7,670 nt of DNA from Christensenella sp. UBA3770 (GTDB taxonomy: Bacteria; Bacillota; Clostridia; Christensenellales; CAG-1252), in assembly GCA_002371075.1 (NCBI GenBank), contig DFFS01000050.1, positions 791 through 8,460 on the forward strand, read 5' to 3'. Below are positions 1 through 6,490 of the stretch, one piece after another. Within the stretch, counting starts at the first letter, position 1; each line of letters starts with the position of its first letter. The translations under genes and the position numbers were made by a program. The notes beneath the pieces were generated by a model, which did no database searches, was not told the DNA's origin, and saw nothing but the letters and a program-made list of their open reading frames with translations.

Positions 1-2
1 AC

Positions 3-1466
3 GTCGACCACGGCAAGACGTCGCTCCTTGACTATATCAGAAATTCGCACGTGGCGGAAAAGGAAGCCGGCGGCATCACGCAACACATCGGTGCTTACAC
101 GATCGAAAAGAACGGTCAAATGATCACCTTTATCGACACCCCGGGTCACGAAGCGTTTACATCGATGCGTGCTCGCGGCGCGATGGTCACCGATATTGCG
201 ATCATCGTTGTCGCAGCGGACGACGGTATTATGCCGCAGACCGTTGAGGCGATCAACCACGCAAAAGCGGCTTCCGTGCCCATCATCGTTGCGATCAACA
301 AGATCGACAAGCATGGTGCGGATATCGACCGCGTCAAGCGTGAACTTCTCAATTACGACGTAGTCGTAGGGGAATACGGCGGTGACGTAACGGCTTGTCC
401 CGTTTCCGCCAAAACAGGTCAGGGCGTTGAAGATCTTCTCGACACGATCAACCTGTTTGTTTCCGTTGAGTTGCAACCCAAAGCCAATTCCAAGAGACCG
501 GCGCGTGGCACAGTTATTGAAGCGAAACTTGACAAAGCAGGTCCCGTTGCAACGATCCTTGTGCAAAACGGCACGCTTCACGTCGGCGACATTATGGTTG
601 CCGGTTCTGCTTGCGGCAGGGTGAAATCCATGCTGAACGACAAGGGCAAACTTGTCAAAACAGCGGGTCCTTCCATGCCGGTTTCCGTGCTTGGTTTTGA
701 CGAGGCTCCGTCCGCCGGTGATAAGATGATCGTACTGGACGATGAAAAGCTTGCCAGAAAGATCGCCGAAGAAAGAAAGATCAAGGTCAAGACGGAAGAA
801 GACAATGCAAGCAAGCCCAATTTGGAGGATATCTTCGCTCAGATCAACGAGGGTAAGCTTAAAGAGCTTAATTTGATCGTAAAAGCGGACGTGCAGGGCT
901 CTGTCGAAGCTCTTGTGCAAGAAGTTTTGAAGCTCAGTAACGATGAAGTTAAAGTCAAAGTTATCCACAAGGGCGTCGGCGCGATCAATGAATCGGACGT
1001 TGTCCTTGCAAGTACGTCAAAAGCCATCATCATCGGCTTCAACGTGCGTCCGGATAGCAACAGCAAAGCGGCGGCTGCAAAGCACGGCGTTGATATCCGC
1101 AACTACAGGATCATTTACGACGTTCTCAACGACATTTCTCTTGCCTTGAAAGGTATGCTTGCGCCCAAGTTCCAAGAAAACGTTCTCGGTAGGGCGGAAG
1201 TCAGAGAAATCTTTAAGATCAGCGGCGTAGGCGTCATCGCAGGTTGTAAAGTTGTTGAAGGCAAGATACAAAGGAATGCCGACGTTCGTTTGCTGCGTGA
1301 CAACGTGGTCATCACCGAGAACAAGATCTCGTCTTTGAAGCGCATGAAGGACGACGTAAAAGAGGTGTTGAACGGCTTTGAATGCGGCGTGGGCATCGAA
1401 AACTACAACGATATTAAAGTCGGCGACGTGATCGAGTGCTTTGTCGTTGAGGAGGTCCAACAATAA
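3..1466 (+). CDS. infB: Translation initiation factor IF-2, 5'-truncated
   Basis: IF-2 is the GTPase that brings fMet-tRNA to the 30S subunit and promotes joining of the 50S subunit. The reading frame is open from base 3 and enters in the middle of the P-loop (VDHGKT), so the N-terminal region and the real start lie outside the window; 487 residues are visible. G-domain motifs appear in order, in visible-residue numbers: G2 GGITQHIGA at 23-31, G3 DTPGH at 45-49, G4 NKID at 99-102 and G5 SAKTG at 135-139. Domain II, a charged linker, the IF-2 core domain III and the fMet-tRNA-binding C-terminal domain (ending in GDVIECFVVEEVQQ) follow without interruption. An in-frame GTG at base 51 lies between G1 and G2 and is not a start. 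The TAA stop directly abuts the rbfA ATG. Identification is very secure. Confidence 0.98.
   Translation, partial: VDHGKTSLLDYIRNSHVAEKEAGGITQHIGAYTIEKNGQMITFIDTPGHEAFTSMRARGAMVTDIAIIVVAADDGIMPQTVEAINHAKAASVPIIVAINKIDKHGADIDRVKRELLNYDVVVGEYGGDVTACPVSAKTGQGVEDLLDTINLFVSVELQPKANSKRPARGTVIEAKLDKAGPVATILVQNGTLHVGDIMVAGSACGRVKSMLNDKGKLVKTAGPSMPVSVLGFDEAPSAGDKMIVLDDEKLARKIAEERKIKVKTEEDNASKPNLEDIFAQINEGKLKELNLIVKADVQGSVEALVQEVLKLSNDEVKVKVIHKGVGAINESDVVLASTSKAIIIGFNVRPDSNSKAAAAKHGVDIRNYRIIYDVLNDISLALKGMLAPKFQENVLGRAEVREIFKISGVGVIAGCKVVEGKIQRNADVRLLRDNVVITENKISSLKRMKDDVKEVLNGFECGVGIENYNDIKVGDVIECFVVEEVQQ
1450..1456 (+). promoter_or_regulatory. Shine-Dalgarno site for rbfA
   Basis: AGGAGGT matches the anti-Shine-Dalgarno end of 16S rRNA. 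It lies 10 nt before the rbfA ATG at 1467 and sits inside the last codons of infB. It supports the 1467 start and suggests rbfA can recruit ribosomes itself as well as by coupling from infB. The spacing is slightly long. Confidence 0.8.
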
Positions 1467-1853
1467 ATGAATATCGAGCGCATCAATTCCGAACTTTCCA
1501 AACAGCTCTCCGTGATTTTTCGCTACGAGCTTAACGATCCGCGTATTCACGGGATGCTGACGGTTTTGGAAGTAAAAACCAGCGACGATCTTTCGCACGC
1601 GCGTGTTTACGTCAGCTATTTCGGAGATCCCACCTTGAAAGAGGAAACCTTTGATGCGTTAAACAACTGCACGGGGCACATGAGGAACCTTTTGAAACAG
1701 CGCGTTAAAATGCGCATCGTTCCCTTCCTTCGCATTATTCCGGATGATTCGATCGAGCAAGCCAAACAACTTACCGATCTGATCGAGGACGCGATGGACA
1801 AAACTCACGAAACCGAAAAAAACTACAAAGGCGAAGATTATGGAGATAATTGA
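1467..1853 (+). CDS. rbfA: Ribosome-binding factor A
   Basis: RbfA is a small KH-fold protein that binds the 30S subunit near the 5' helix of 16S rRNA and helps late maturation, notably in the cold. The product is 128 residues, usual for the family. The N-terminus (RINSELSKQLSVIF) and the DPRI segment with TVLEVKTSDDLSHARVYVS match the family pattern. The later helix-strand portion has HMRNLLKQRVKMRIVPFLRI followed by DDSIEQ, equivalent to the usual P-x-L-x-F...D-x-S block. The tail (KTHETEKNYKGEDYGDN) is charged and probably disordered. ATG 1467 is supported by the AGGAGGT site and by direct contact with the infB stop. The last 14 nt overlap the next gene, suggesting coupled translation. Placement after infB is the standard bacterial arrangement. 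Confidence 0.95.
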   Translation: MNIERINSELSKQLSVIFRYELNDPRIHGMLTVLEVKTSDDLSHARVYVSYFGDPTLKEETFDALNNCTGHMRNLLKQRVKMRIVPFLRIIPDDSIEQAKQLTDLIEDAMDKTHETEKNYKGEDYGDN

Positions 1854-2796
1854 TGTTGTAAATATGATAAAAAGTGCGAATTCCATCGCGCTTTTTTCAC
1901 ATATCAACCCCGATTGCGATACGATTTGTTCCGCTTTAGCGTTGCGTTTGTTCCTGATAAAAACGAGTAAGGACGTTTCTTCGTACTGTGACGGTGAATT
2001 GAAGTTTGACATGACCGACCTCTATACGGCGGACGCCGTAAACTCAGATGAGGTCAAACAGAATTATGATCTGACGATCGCCATCGATTGCGCCACGGAA
2101 GACAGGCTTGGCAAATATCGCCCCGTTTTCTTAAAAGGCAGAAACAACCTTTCCATCGACCACCATCTTGCGGACAGAAACTTTGCCAAAAACAACTTTA
2201 TCGACCCGCATTCCGGCGCAACGGCGGAACTGATTTTCCTTTTGATGAAACAATACGACGCGTCCTTGATCGATAGGGACGTTGCGACGTTGCTCTATAC
2301 CGGATTGATCACCGATACAGGCAATTTCGGCTTTTCCAACGTCGGGGTTCGTACGTTGTCCATCGCTTCCGAACTTCTGTCATATGGCATTCCAAGCTCG
2401 GATATTTCTTATAAGCATTTCCGCGAGATCACCTTTGAAACCTTTAAACTAAAAGCCCGTGCTCTGGCAAAAGCGCAGTTTTTCGAGGGAAACAAGATCG
2501 GCGTGATCACCTTTACAAAAGAAGATTTCGCCGCAACCGGGACGTCTTCCGCAAATACGTCCAATCTTGTCAATGAGATCGTAAACGTCGCCGGTGTTGA
2601 GATCGCCGTATCCATTACGGAAGTCCGCCCGAATTCGTATAAGATCAGCGTACGGACGCAAAAGTCCGTTGATGCAAACGCGATCGCCTCCGTTTTCGGA
2701 GGAGGCGGGCACAAAAATGCGTCCGGATTTATGATCAACGGCTTTTACGGCAACGTTTTGGATGACATTTTAAAGGCGTGTAAAGACTGTCTATGA
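1840..2796 (+). CDS. nrnA: DHH/DHHA1 phosphoesterase, NrnA-like nanoRNase / pAp phosphatase
   Basis: NrnA-type enzymes degrade 2-5 nt RNAs to mononucleotides and dephosphorylate 3'-phosphoadenosine 5'-phosphate (pAp); they act in the cytosol with Mn2+. The 318-residue product carries the DHH metal motifs in order: H21-INPD-C-D27 (motif I), D83 in AIDCATEDRLG (II), D107-H-H109 in SIDHH (III) and D159 in TGLITDTGNF (IV). The C-terminal DHHA1 substrate-binding domain shows GGGGHKNASGF at 287-297. All expected metal ligands are present, so the enzyme should be active. Motif I reads NPDCDT rather than the more common NPDGDA, a mild change. The start at 1840 lies inside rbfA (14-nt overlap) with only a weak upstream AAAGG; the in-frame ATG at 1864 would leave too short an N-terminus. 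Whether nanoRNase or pAp activity dominates cannot be read from sequence. Confidence 0.9.
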   Translation: MEIIDVVNMIKSANSIALFSHINPDCDTICSALALRLFLIKTSKDVSSYCDGELKFDMTDLYTADAVNSDEVKQNYDLTIAIDCATEDRLGKYRPVFLKGRNNLSIDHHLADRNFAKNNFIDPHSGATAELIFLLMKQYDASLIDRDVATLLYTGLITDTGNFGFSNVGVRTLSIASELLSYGIPSSDISYKHFREITFETFKLKARALAKAQFFEGNKIGVITFTKEDFAATGTSSANTSNLVNEIVNVAGVEIAVSITEVRPNSYKISVRTQKSVDANAIASVFGGGGHKNASGFMINGFYGNVLDDILKACKDCL

Positions 2797-3659
2797 ATGG
2801 TTTTTATAACGTCATAAAACCAATCGGATGGTCGTCAAGCGATTTGGTCATCAAGATCCGCGGCATTTTGCGGCGTCAAACCGGCATGAAGCAAAAGGTG
2901 GGACATCTTGGCACGTTGGACCCGCTTGCTACGGGGGTGCTTGGCATTGCCGTCGGTTCCGCAACCAAACTTTTCGATTACTTTTTATCCAAAAGAAAAA
3001 CCTACGTTGCCACTTGTGTTTTGGGGAAAACGACGGATACCCTTGATGAAGCGGGAAAGGTCGTAGTGGAATCTCCCGTTCCCGAACTTTCCGATGAGAC
3101 GCTTACTCGTACTCTTAACTCTTTTGTGGGAAAAATCGAGCAAATCCCGCCGCAATACAGCGCAAAGTCCGTTGGTGGGGTAAAAGCATACAAGCTTGCT
3201 TATAAGGGCTTGGAAGCGGAGCTCAAACCCTGCAAAGTGACCGTATATGATGTCAAACTGATTCAACGTCTTTCCAATGAAAAGTTTGTTTTTGAAGTTG
3301 TTTGCTCAGGCGGGACGTATATTCGTTCGCTTTGCCGTGACATCGGAGCAGCGCTTTCCGTCCCTGCGTATATGGGCGGCTTAACGCGCACGCAAAATGG
3401 ACTTATGACCATTGAAAACGCCGCGACTTTAGAGCAAGTAGAAGGTGATATTACAAGCGGTTTTTTCTCGCTTGAACAGTTTGGAAAATCCTTAAAAACA
3501 GTTGATTTTTCCGAAGATTTCAAAAAAAAGCTGGATAATGGAGTTAAACTGGAAACAGTAGAAGATGACGGCTTGATCACGGTGACCGTGGGTGGCGTAT
3601 TTTACGCCATAGCTTCTGTGAACAATGGGCTTATTGCGATCGTTGCGAGGGACAAATGA
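2793..3659 (+). CDS. truB: tRNA pseudouridine(55) synthase
   Basis: TruB converts U55 of the tRNA T-loop to pseudouridine and also acts as a tRNA folding chaperone. The product is 288 residues, typical. Visible signatures are KPIGWSSSD near the N-terminus, the catalytic loop GHLGTLDPLATGVL with nucleophile Asp43, the conserved Tyr71 in KRKTYVATCVLGKTTDT, QIPPQYSAKSVGGVKAYKLA at 117-136, and CSGGTYIRSLCRDIG at 171-185. The last ~45 residues form the usual small C-terminal RNA-binding region, ending in GLIAIVARDK. The start shares an ATGA with the end of the nrnA-like gene (4-nt overlap) and has no good Shine-Dalgarno sequence, so translation probably depends on coupling. Its position before ribF is conserved in Firmicutes. 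Confidence 0.97.
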   Translation: MNGFYNVIKPIGWSSSDLVIKIRGILRRQTGMKQKVGHLGTLDPLATGVLGIAVGSATKLFDYFLSKRKTYVATCVLGKTTDTLDEAGKVVVESPVPELSDETLTRTLNSFVGKIEQIPPQYSAKSVGGVKAYKLAYKGLEAELKPCKVTVYDVKLIQRLSNEKFVFEVVCSGGTYIRSLCRDIGAALSVPAYMGGLTRTQNGLMTIENAATLEQVEGDITSGFFSLEQFGKSLKTVDFSEDFKKKLDNGVKLETVEDDGLITVTVGGVFYAIASVNNGLIAIVARDK

Positions 3660-4546
3660 GGGTCGTTGATTTGTCAAAAGTGAATTATGAGCAAGGCGGG
3701 ATCATCGCATTCGGCTTTTTTGACAGCATTCACGTCGGGCATCAAAAAGTGATCGGTGACGCTGTGCGTCTTGCCAAAGAGAAAGGGGTGCAATGTTCTG
3801 TTTATATGTTCCGCAACAACATTTTTCCCCTTTTAGGCATTGACAAGAGTCCGATTTTTACTTTTGAGGAGCGTTTGTCGTTTATTGAGCCACTGGGCGT
3901 GGATTGCGTTTATTACGTTGACGCCGATAATAATTATTTGTCTCTTTCTCCAAGTGATTTTGTCAAAGATATTACGAAAAAGTTGTCCGTTGACGGTTTT
4001 TCGTGCGGCAAGGACTTTACGTTTGGTGCAGGAGGCAAGGGGAGCGTAAACGATCTTATAACCATGATCGGCGGCACGTTTGCCGTTTCCGACCTTATGA
4101 CTGTCGATGGACAAAAAGTCAGCACAGAACGCGTTAAAACAGCTCTTGCGCAAGGGGATCTCAAGGCAGTAAGGCGTTTTCTCGGCAGAGAGTTCAGTCT
4201 TTCGCGTAACGTCGTAAAAGGGCGTAACGATGGCGTTAAAATGGGGTTCCCGACCATCAACAACGAGCTTTTATCCGTGCCCATCAAAGAGGGAGTGTAT
4301 TTTACCCAGGTGTCCTTTGGGCAAAAGATCTATAAAGCGGTCACCAACGTCGGCGCGCATCCAACGTTTGACGACGGCAAGCGTAACATCGAAAGCTATT
4401 TGCTTGATTTTGACAGCGACGTTTACGGCGCAAAAAGCACAGTTACGTTCTTAAAATTTCATCGTGAGATCGTAAAGTTCGATTCGATCGAAGCCCTAAA
4501 AAGGACGATCGAGAACGACGTGTTATTAAGGAGGAAGTATGATTAA
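3656..4546 (+). CDS. ribF: Bifunctional riboflavin kinase / FMN adenylyltransferase
   Basis: RibF phosphorylates riboflavin to FMN (C-terminal domain) and adenylates FMN to FAD (N-terminal domain). The product is 296 residues, close to the usual ~310. N-terminal nucleotidyltransferase features are GFFDSIHVGHQ at 20-30, CGKDFTFGAGGKGSV at 117-131 and VSTERVK at 155-161, which sits where ISSTRIR is common. The usual FxPHP segment appears as FRNNI (52-56), so this active site looks somewhat divergent. The kinase domain is well preserved: KMGFPTINN at 195-203 (the PTAN-type ATP/Mg site), NVGAHPTF at 231-238 and IESYLLDF with the likely catalytic Glu246, followed by DVYG. The start shares an ATGA with the truB stop (4-nt overlap), with GAGG five nt before the ATG. 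The 3' end overlaps the next gene by 8 nt. Confidence 0.94.
   Translation: MRVVDLSKVNYEQGGIIAFGFFDSIHVGHQKVIGDAVRLAKEKGVQCSVYMFRNNIFPLLGIDKSPIFTFEERLSFIEPLGVDCVYYVDADNNYLSLSPSDFVKDITKKLSVDGFSCGKDFTFGAGGKGSVNDLITMIGGTFAVSDLMTVDGQKVSTERVKTALAQGDLKAVRRFLGREFSLSRNVVKGRNDGVKMGFPTINNELLSVPIKEGVYFTQVSFGQKIYKAVTNVGAHPTFDDGKRNIESYLLDFDSDVYGAKSTVTFLKFHREIVKFDSIEALKRTIENDVLLRRKYD
4528..4536 (+). promoter_or_regulatory. Shine-Dalgarno site for the endonuclease IV-like gene
   Basis: AAGGAGGAA lies immediately before the ATG at 4539, within the last codons of ribF. It fixes the start despite the 8-nt overlap with ribF and suggests stronger independent initiation than at the two preceding junctions. Confidence 0.8.
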
Positions 4547-5396
4547 ATTCGGTCCGTCGGGCGCAGATCAAGCGTTTTATGCTTCCGGGTATAACGGAAC
4601 GGTTGAAATGCCCCTTTACGTAAAGGAAAATGGCTTGGATATTTTTGAGTATTCGTTTGGGAAAGGCGTCAGACTCGCCGATACAACTGCCGACAAGATC
4701 GGCAAAGCTTTTAGCGAAAACGGCATTGGAATCTCCGTTCATGCACCTTATTTTATCAATTTTGCGGGTGAGGATCCGATGAAACTCAATTCCAGCTTCA
4801 GAGATTTGTTTGCGTCGTTGGATTCTTTAAAACATCTTGGTGGGACTCGCGCGGTTTTTCACCCGGGCTCGCCTTTGAAATCGGACAGAAAAGTTGCGAT
4901 GGATAGGCTCATTGCAAACTTTACGCGTTTTATGGATGAGTTTTATCAAAATGGTTATCAAGACCGATACGTTTGTGCCGAAACAATGGGAAAGATCAAC
5001 CAGCTCGGTGACGTTGATGAGATCATTGATATCGTAAACGTAGCGGATAACGTGTTGCCTTGTATCGATTTCGGGCATCTCAATGCTCGCACACAAGGCA
5101 GTTTAAAGACAAAGGACGATTTCAAACGCGTGATCGACCGCATGATCGACGGCGTAGGGGAAGAAAAGGTTAAAAAGATGCACGTGCACTTTTCCAAGAT
5201 CGAATACGGAAAGGGCGGCGAAGTGCGGCATTTGACCTTTGAAGACACCGTTTTCGGTCCGGAATTCGAGCCACTTGCGGAAGTGCTTGTCGAATACCGC
5301 TTGGAGCCTTGGATCCTCTCCGAATCAAACGGAACGCAATCTCTTGATGCGAAAACGATGAAAAATCTCTATTTTAAGCATAGTAATATTAAATAA
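4539..5396 (+). CDS. Endonuclease IV-like (AP endonuclease family 2) TIM-barrel protein
   Basis: The 285-residue product belongs to the AP-endonuclease family 2 / xylose-isomerase-like TIM barrels and is close in length to E. coli Nfo (285). Nfo cleaves abasic sites in DNA through a three-Zn site. Candidate ligands fall in order at near-identical positions: H68 (SVHAPYF), H108 (VFHPGS), E148 (AETMGK), D177 and H180 (CIDFGHLNAR), H215 or H217 (MHVHFSK), E228 and H231 (GGEVRH) and E262 (LSES). The D-x-H pair of Nfo (Asp229/His231) therefore reads E-V-R-H, with Glu three residues before His. The gene closes the infB-ribF unit, overlapping ribF by 8 nt, with a strong Shine-Dalgarno site. Role in base excision repair is inferred; a sugar-isomerase-like role is less likely given the full ligand set. 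I leave the symbol blank because of the variant site. Confidence 0.85.
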   Translation: MIKFGPSGADQAFYASGYNGTVEMPLYVKENGLDIFEYSFGKGVRLADTTADKIGKAFSENGIGISVHAPYFINFAGEDPMKLNSSFRDLFASLDSLKHLGGTRAVFHPGSPLKSDRKVAMDRLIANFTRFMDEFYQNGYQDRYVCAETMGKINQLGDVDEIIDIVNVADNVLPCIDFGHLNARTQGSLKTKDDFKRVIDRMIDGVGEEKVKKMHVHFSKIEYGKGGEVRHLTFEDTVFGPEFEPLAEVLVEYRLEPWILSESNGTQSLDAKTMKNLYFKHSNIK

Positions 5397-5399
5397 ATG

Positions 5400-5428
5400 T
5401 TTACATTAAGAGGTTTTTTCGTTATAAT
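5400..5428 (+). promoter_or_regulatory. Near-consensus housekeeping (sigma-A/70 type) promoter for the peptidase-efp unit
   Basis: A -35 box TTTACA (5400-5405, five of six consensus bases) and a perfect -10 box TATAAT (5423-5428) are separated by exactly 17 bp. It fills the only gap between the six-gene run and the peptidase. With the last base of the -10 box at -7, the predicted +1 is 5435, the A of the peptidase ATG, so the transcript would have no or almost no leader. An imperfect inverted repeat AATGT-TT-ACATT (5396-5407) overlaps the -35 box; no regulator can be named. Confidence 0.8.
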
Positions 5429-5434
5429 TAGGGT

Positions 5435-6481
5435 ATGAATACGGATGTGCTTCTGCAAGATTGCGACGTTGCTATCATCACCTCTCCGGCAGCTTTGTTT
5501 TATCTCAGCGGTTTTGATGGGTCCGACGCAGTCATCCTGCTTTCCAAGGATAAGAAGGTTTATTTGACCAATCCACTTTATGAGATCGCTGTCAAAACCT
5601 CCGTTCGCAAGGAGTTTTCCGTTAACGTGCTCTCGCGGCAGGAAACGACCGAGTATTTGAAACAGGCGATCCTTCAAGCAAAAAAGGCCGGCGTCGAATG
5701 CGACGATATGACCGTTTCAAGGTTTCGCACGTTGTTTTACGGCTCGGAGAAATCCGTCGTTGATTTGTCTCCCGCCATTGCAAAGTTGCGTGAGATCAAA
5801 TCCGAGCAAGAGTTGTCCGTGATCAAAACGGCTGAAAGTATTGTTGACAAAGCGTATACGGAGGCACTTTCTCTTTTGAAAGAGGGCGTGACGGAACGCT
5901 CCCTGAAAGATGCGATCGAGCGTGCGATGATCTCCTTCGGCGCGGATGGGACTGCCTTTGAAACCATCGTCGCTTTCGGTGAAAACGCCGCTATGCCGCA
6001 TGCGGTTTGTTCCGATCGCACGCTAAAGCGCGGGGATTGCGTACTGATGGATTTCGGCGCAAAGTACAAGGGTTATTGCTCCGATTTCACAAGGACGGTT
6101 TGTTTCGGCGCTCCGACGGAAAAGTTCCGCCAAGCCTATCAAGTGGTGCTAAACGCGCAGCGTGCCGCAATCGAATACTTGGAAAAGGGCGGCAGAAGCG
6201 CATGCGAAGCGGACCGCGTTGCTCGTGCGGTTGTGGAGAGTAGCGCCTTTAAGGGCAAATTCACGCACACTCTCGGACACGGCGTTGGCATCATGATCCA
6301 TGAGGCTCCCACGCTATCGACGCTTTCTGAGGATACGCTCCGTGACGGCATGGTCTTTACGATCGAACCGGGCGTTTACGTTGAGGGCGAGTTTGGGATC
6401 CGCATCGAAAGCTTGGTGACCATCGAAAACGGTAAACTAACGGTCATAGACCGTTCAAATAAAGAAATTTATACAGTTTAG
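5435..6481 (+). CDS. Xaa-Pro aminopeptidase/dipeptidase, M24B family
   Basis: This is a two-metal (Mn/Co-type) cytosolic peptidase that removes residues preceding proline. Of 348 residues, about 1-120 form the creatinase-like N-terminal domain (DVAIITSPAALFYLSGF) and the rest the pita-bread catalytic domain. The five M24 metal ligands are present: D206 (LMDFGA), D217 (CSDFTRTV), H282 (LGHGVG), E311 (TIEPGVY) and E325 (RIES). H189 (MPHA) and H289 (IHEAP) are the usual supporting histidines. Length fits short bacterial Xaa-Pro peptidases such as B. subtilis PapA/YqhT. No spaced Shine-Dalgarno sequence precedes ATG 5435; the -10 box ends 6 nt before it, and the GTG at 5447 has no better site. 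efp follows after 9 nt. The exact choice between aminopeptidase P and prolidase is not resolvable here. Confidence 0.93.
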   Translation: MNTDVLLQDCDVAIITSPAALFYLSGFDGSDAVILLSKDKKVYLTNPLYEIAVKTSVRKEFSVNVLSRQETTEYLKQAILQAKKAGVECDDMTVSRFRTLFYGSEKSVVDLSPAIAKLREIKSEQELSVIKTAESIVDKAYTEALSLLKEGVTERSLKDAIERAMISFGADGTAFETIVAFGENAAMPHAVCSDRTLKRGDCVLMDFGAKYKGYCSDFTRTVCFGAPTEKFRQAYQVVLNAQRAAIEYLEKGGRSACEADRVARAVVESSAFKGKFTHTLGHGVGIMIHEAPTLSTLSEDTLRDGMVFTIEPGVYVEGEFGIRIESLVTIENGKLTVIDRSNKEIYTV

Positions 6482-6485
6482 GAGG
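6480..6485 (+). promoter_or_regulatory. Shine-Dalgarno site for efp
   Basis: AGGAGG lies 5 nt before ATG 6491 and overlaps the TAG stop of the peptidase gene (6479-6481). It favours ATG 6491 over the in-frame ATG at 6506 and couples efp to the upstream gene. Confidence 0.85.
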
Positions 6486-6490
6486 ATACT

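Noticed and set aside
51..53. GTG as a possible start of infB
   Set aside because: The same frame continues upstream to base 3 and encodes the P-loop VDHGKT, so the gene begins outside the window.
1017..1598. 193-residue open frame on the minus strand across the end of infB and start of rbfA
   Set aside because: It lies fully antisense to two clear genes, crosses their junction, and its translation has no recognisable domain. It reflects codon bias of the sense strand.
3833..4153. Minus-strand frame inside ribF (106 residues)
   Set aside because: Antisense shadow of a well-identified gene, with no domain and no Shine-Dalgarno support.
5366..5420. Possible intrinsic terminator after the endonuclease IV-like gene (T run at 5414-5419)
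   Set aside because: The T run is not preceded by a compact stem; the only pairing (CTCT with AGAG) has a loop of nearly 40 nt. The T run is better read as the spacer between -35 and -10 boxes.
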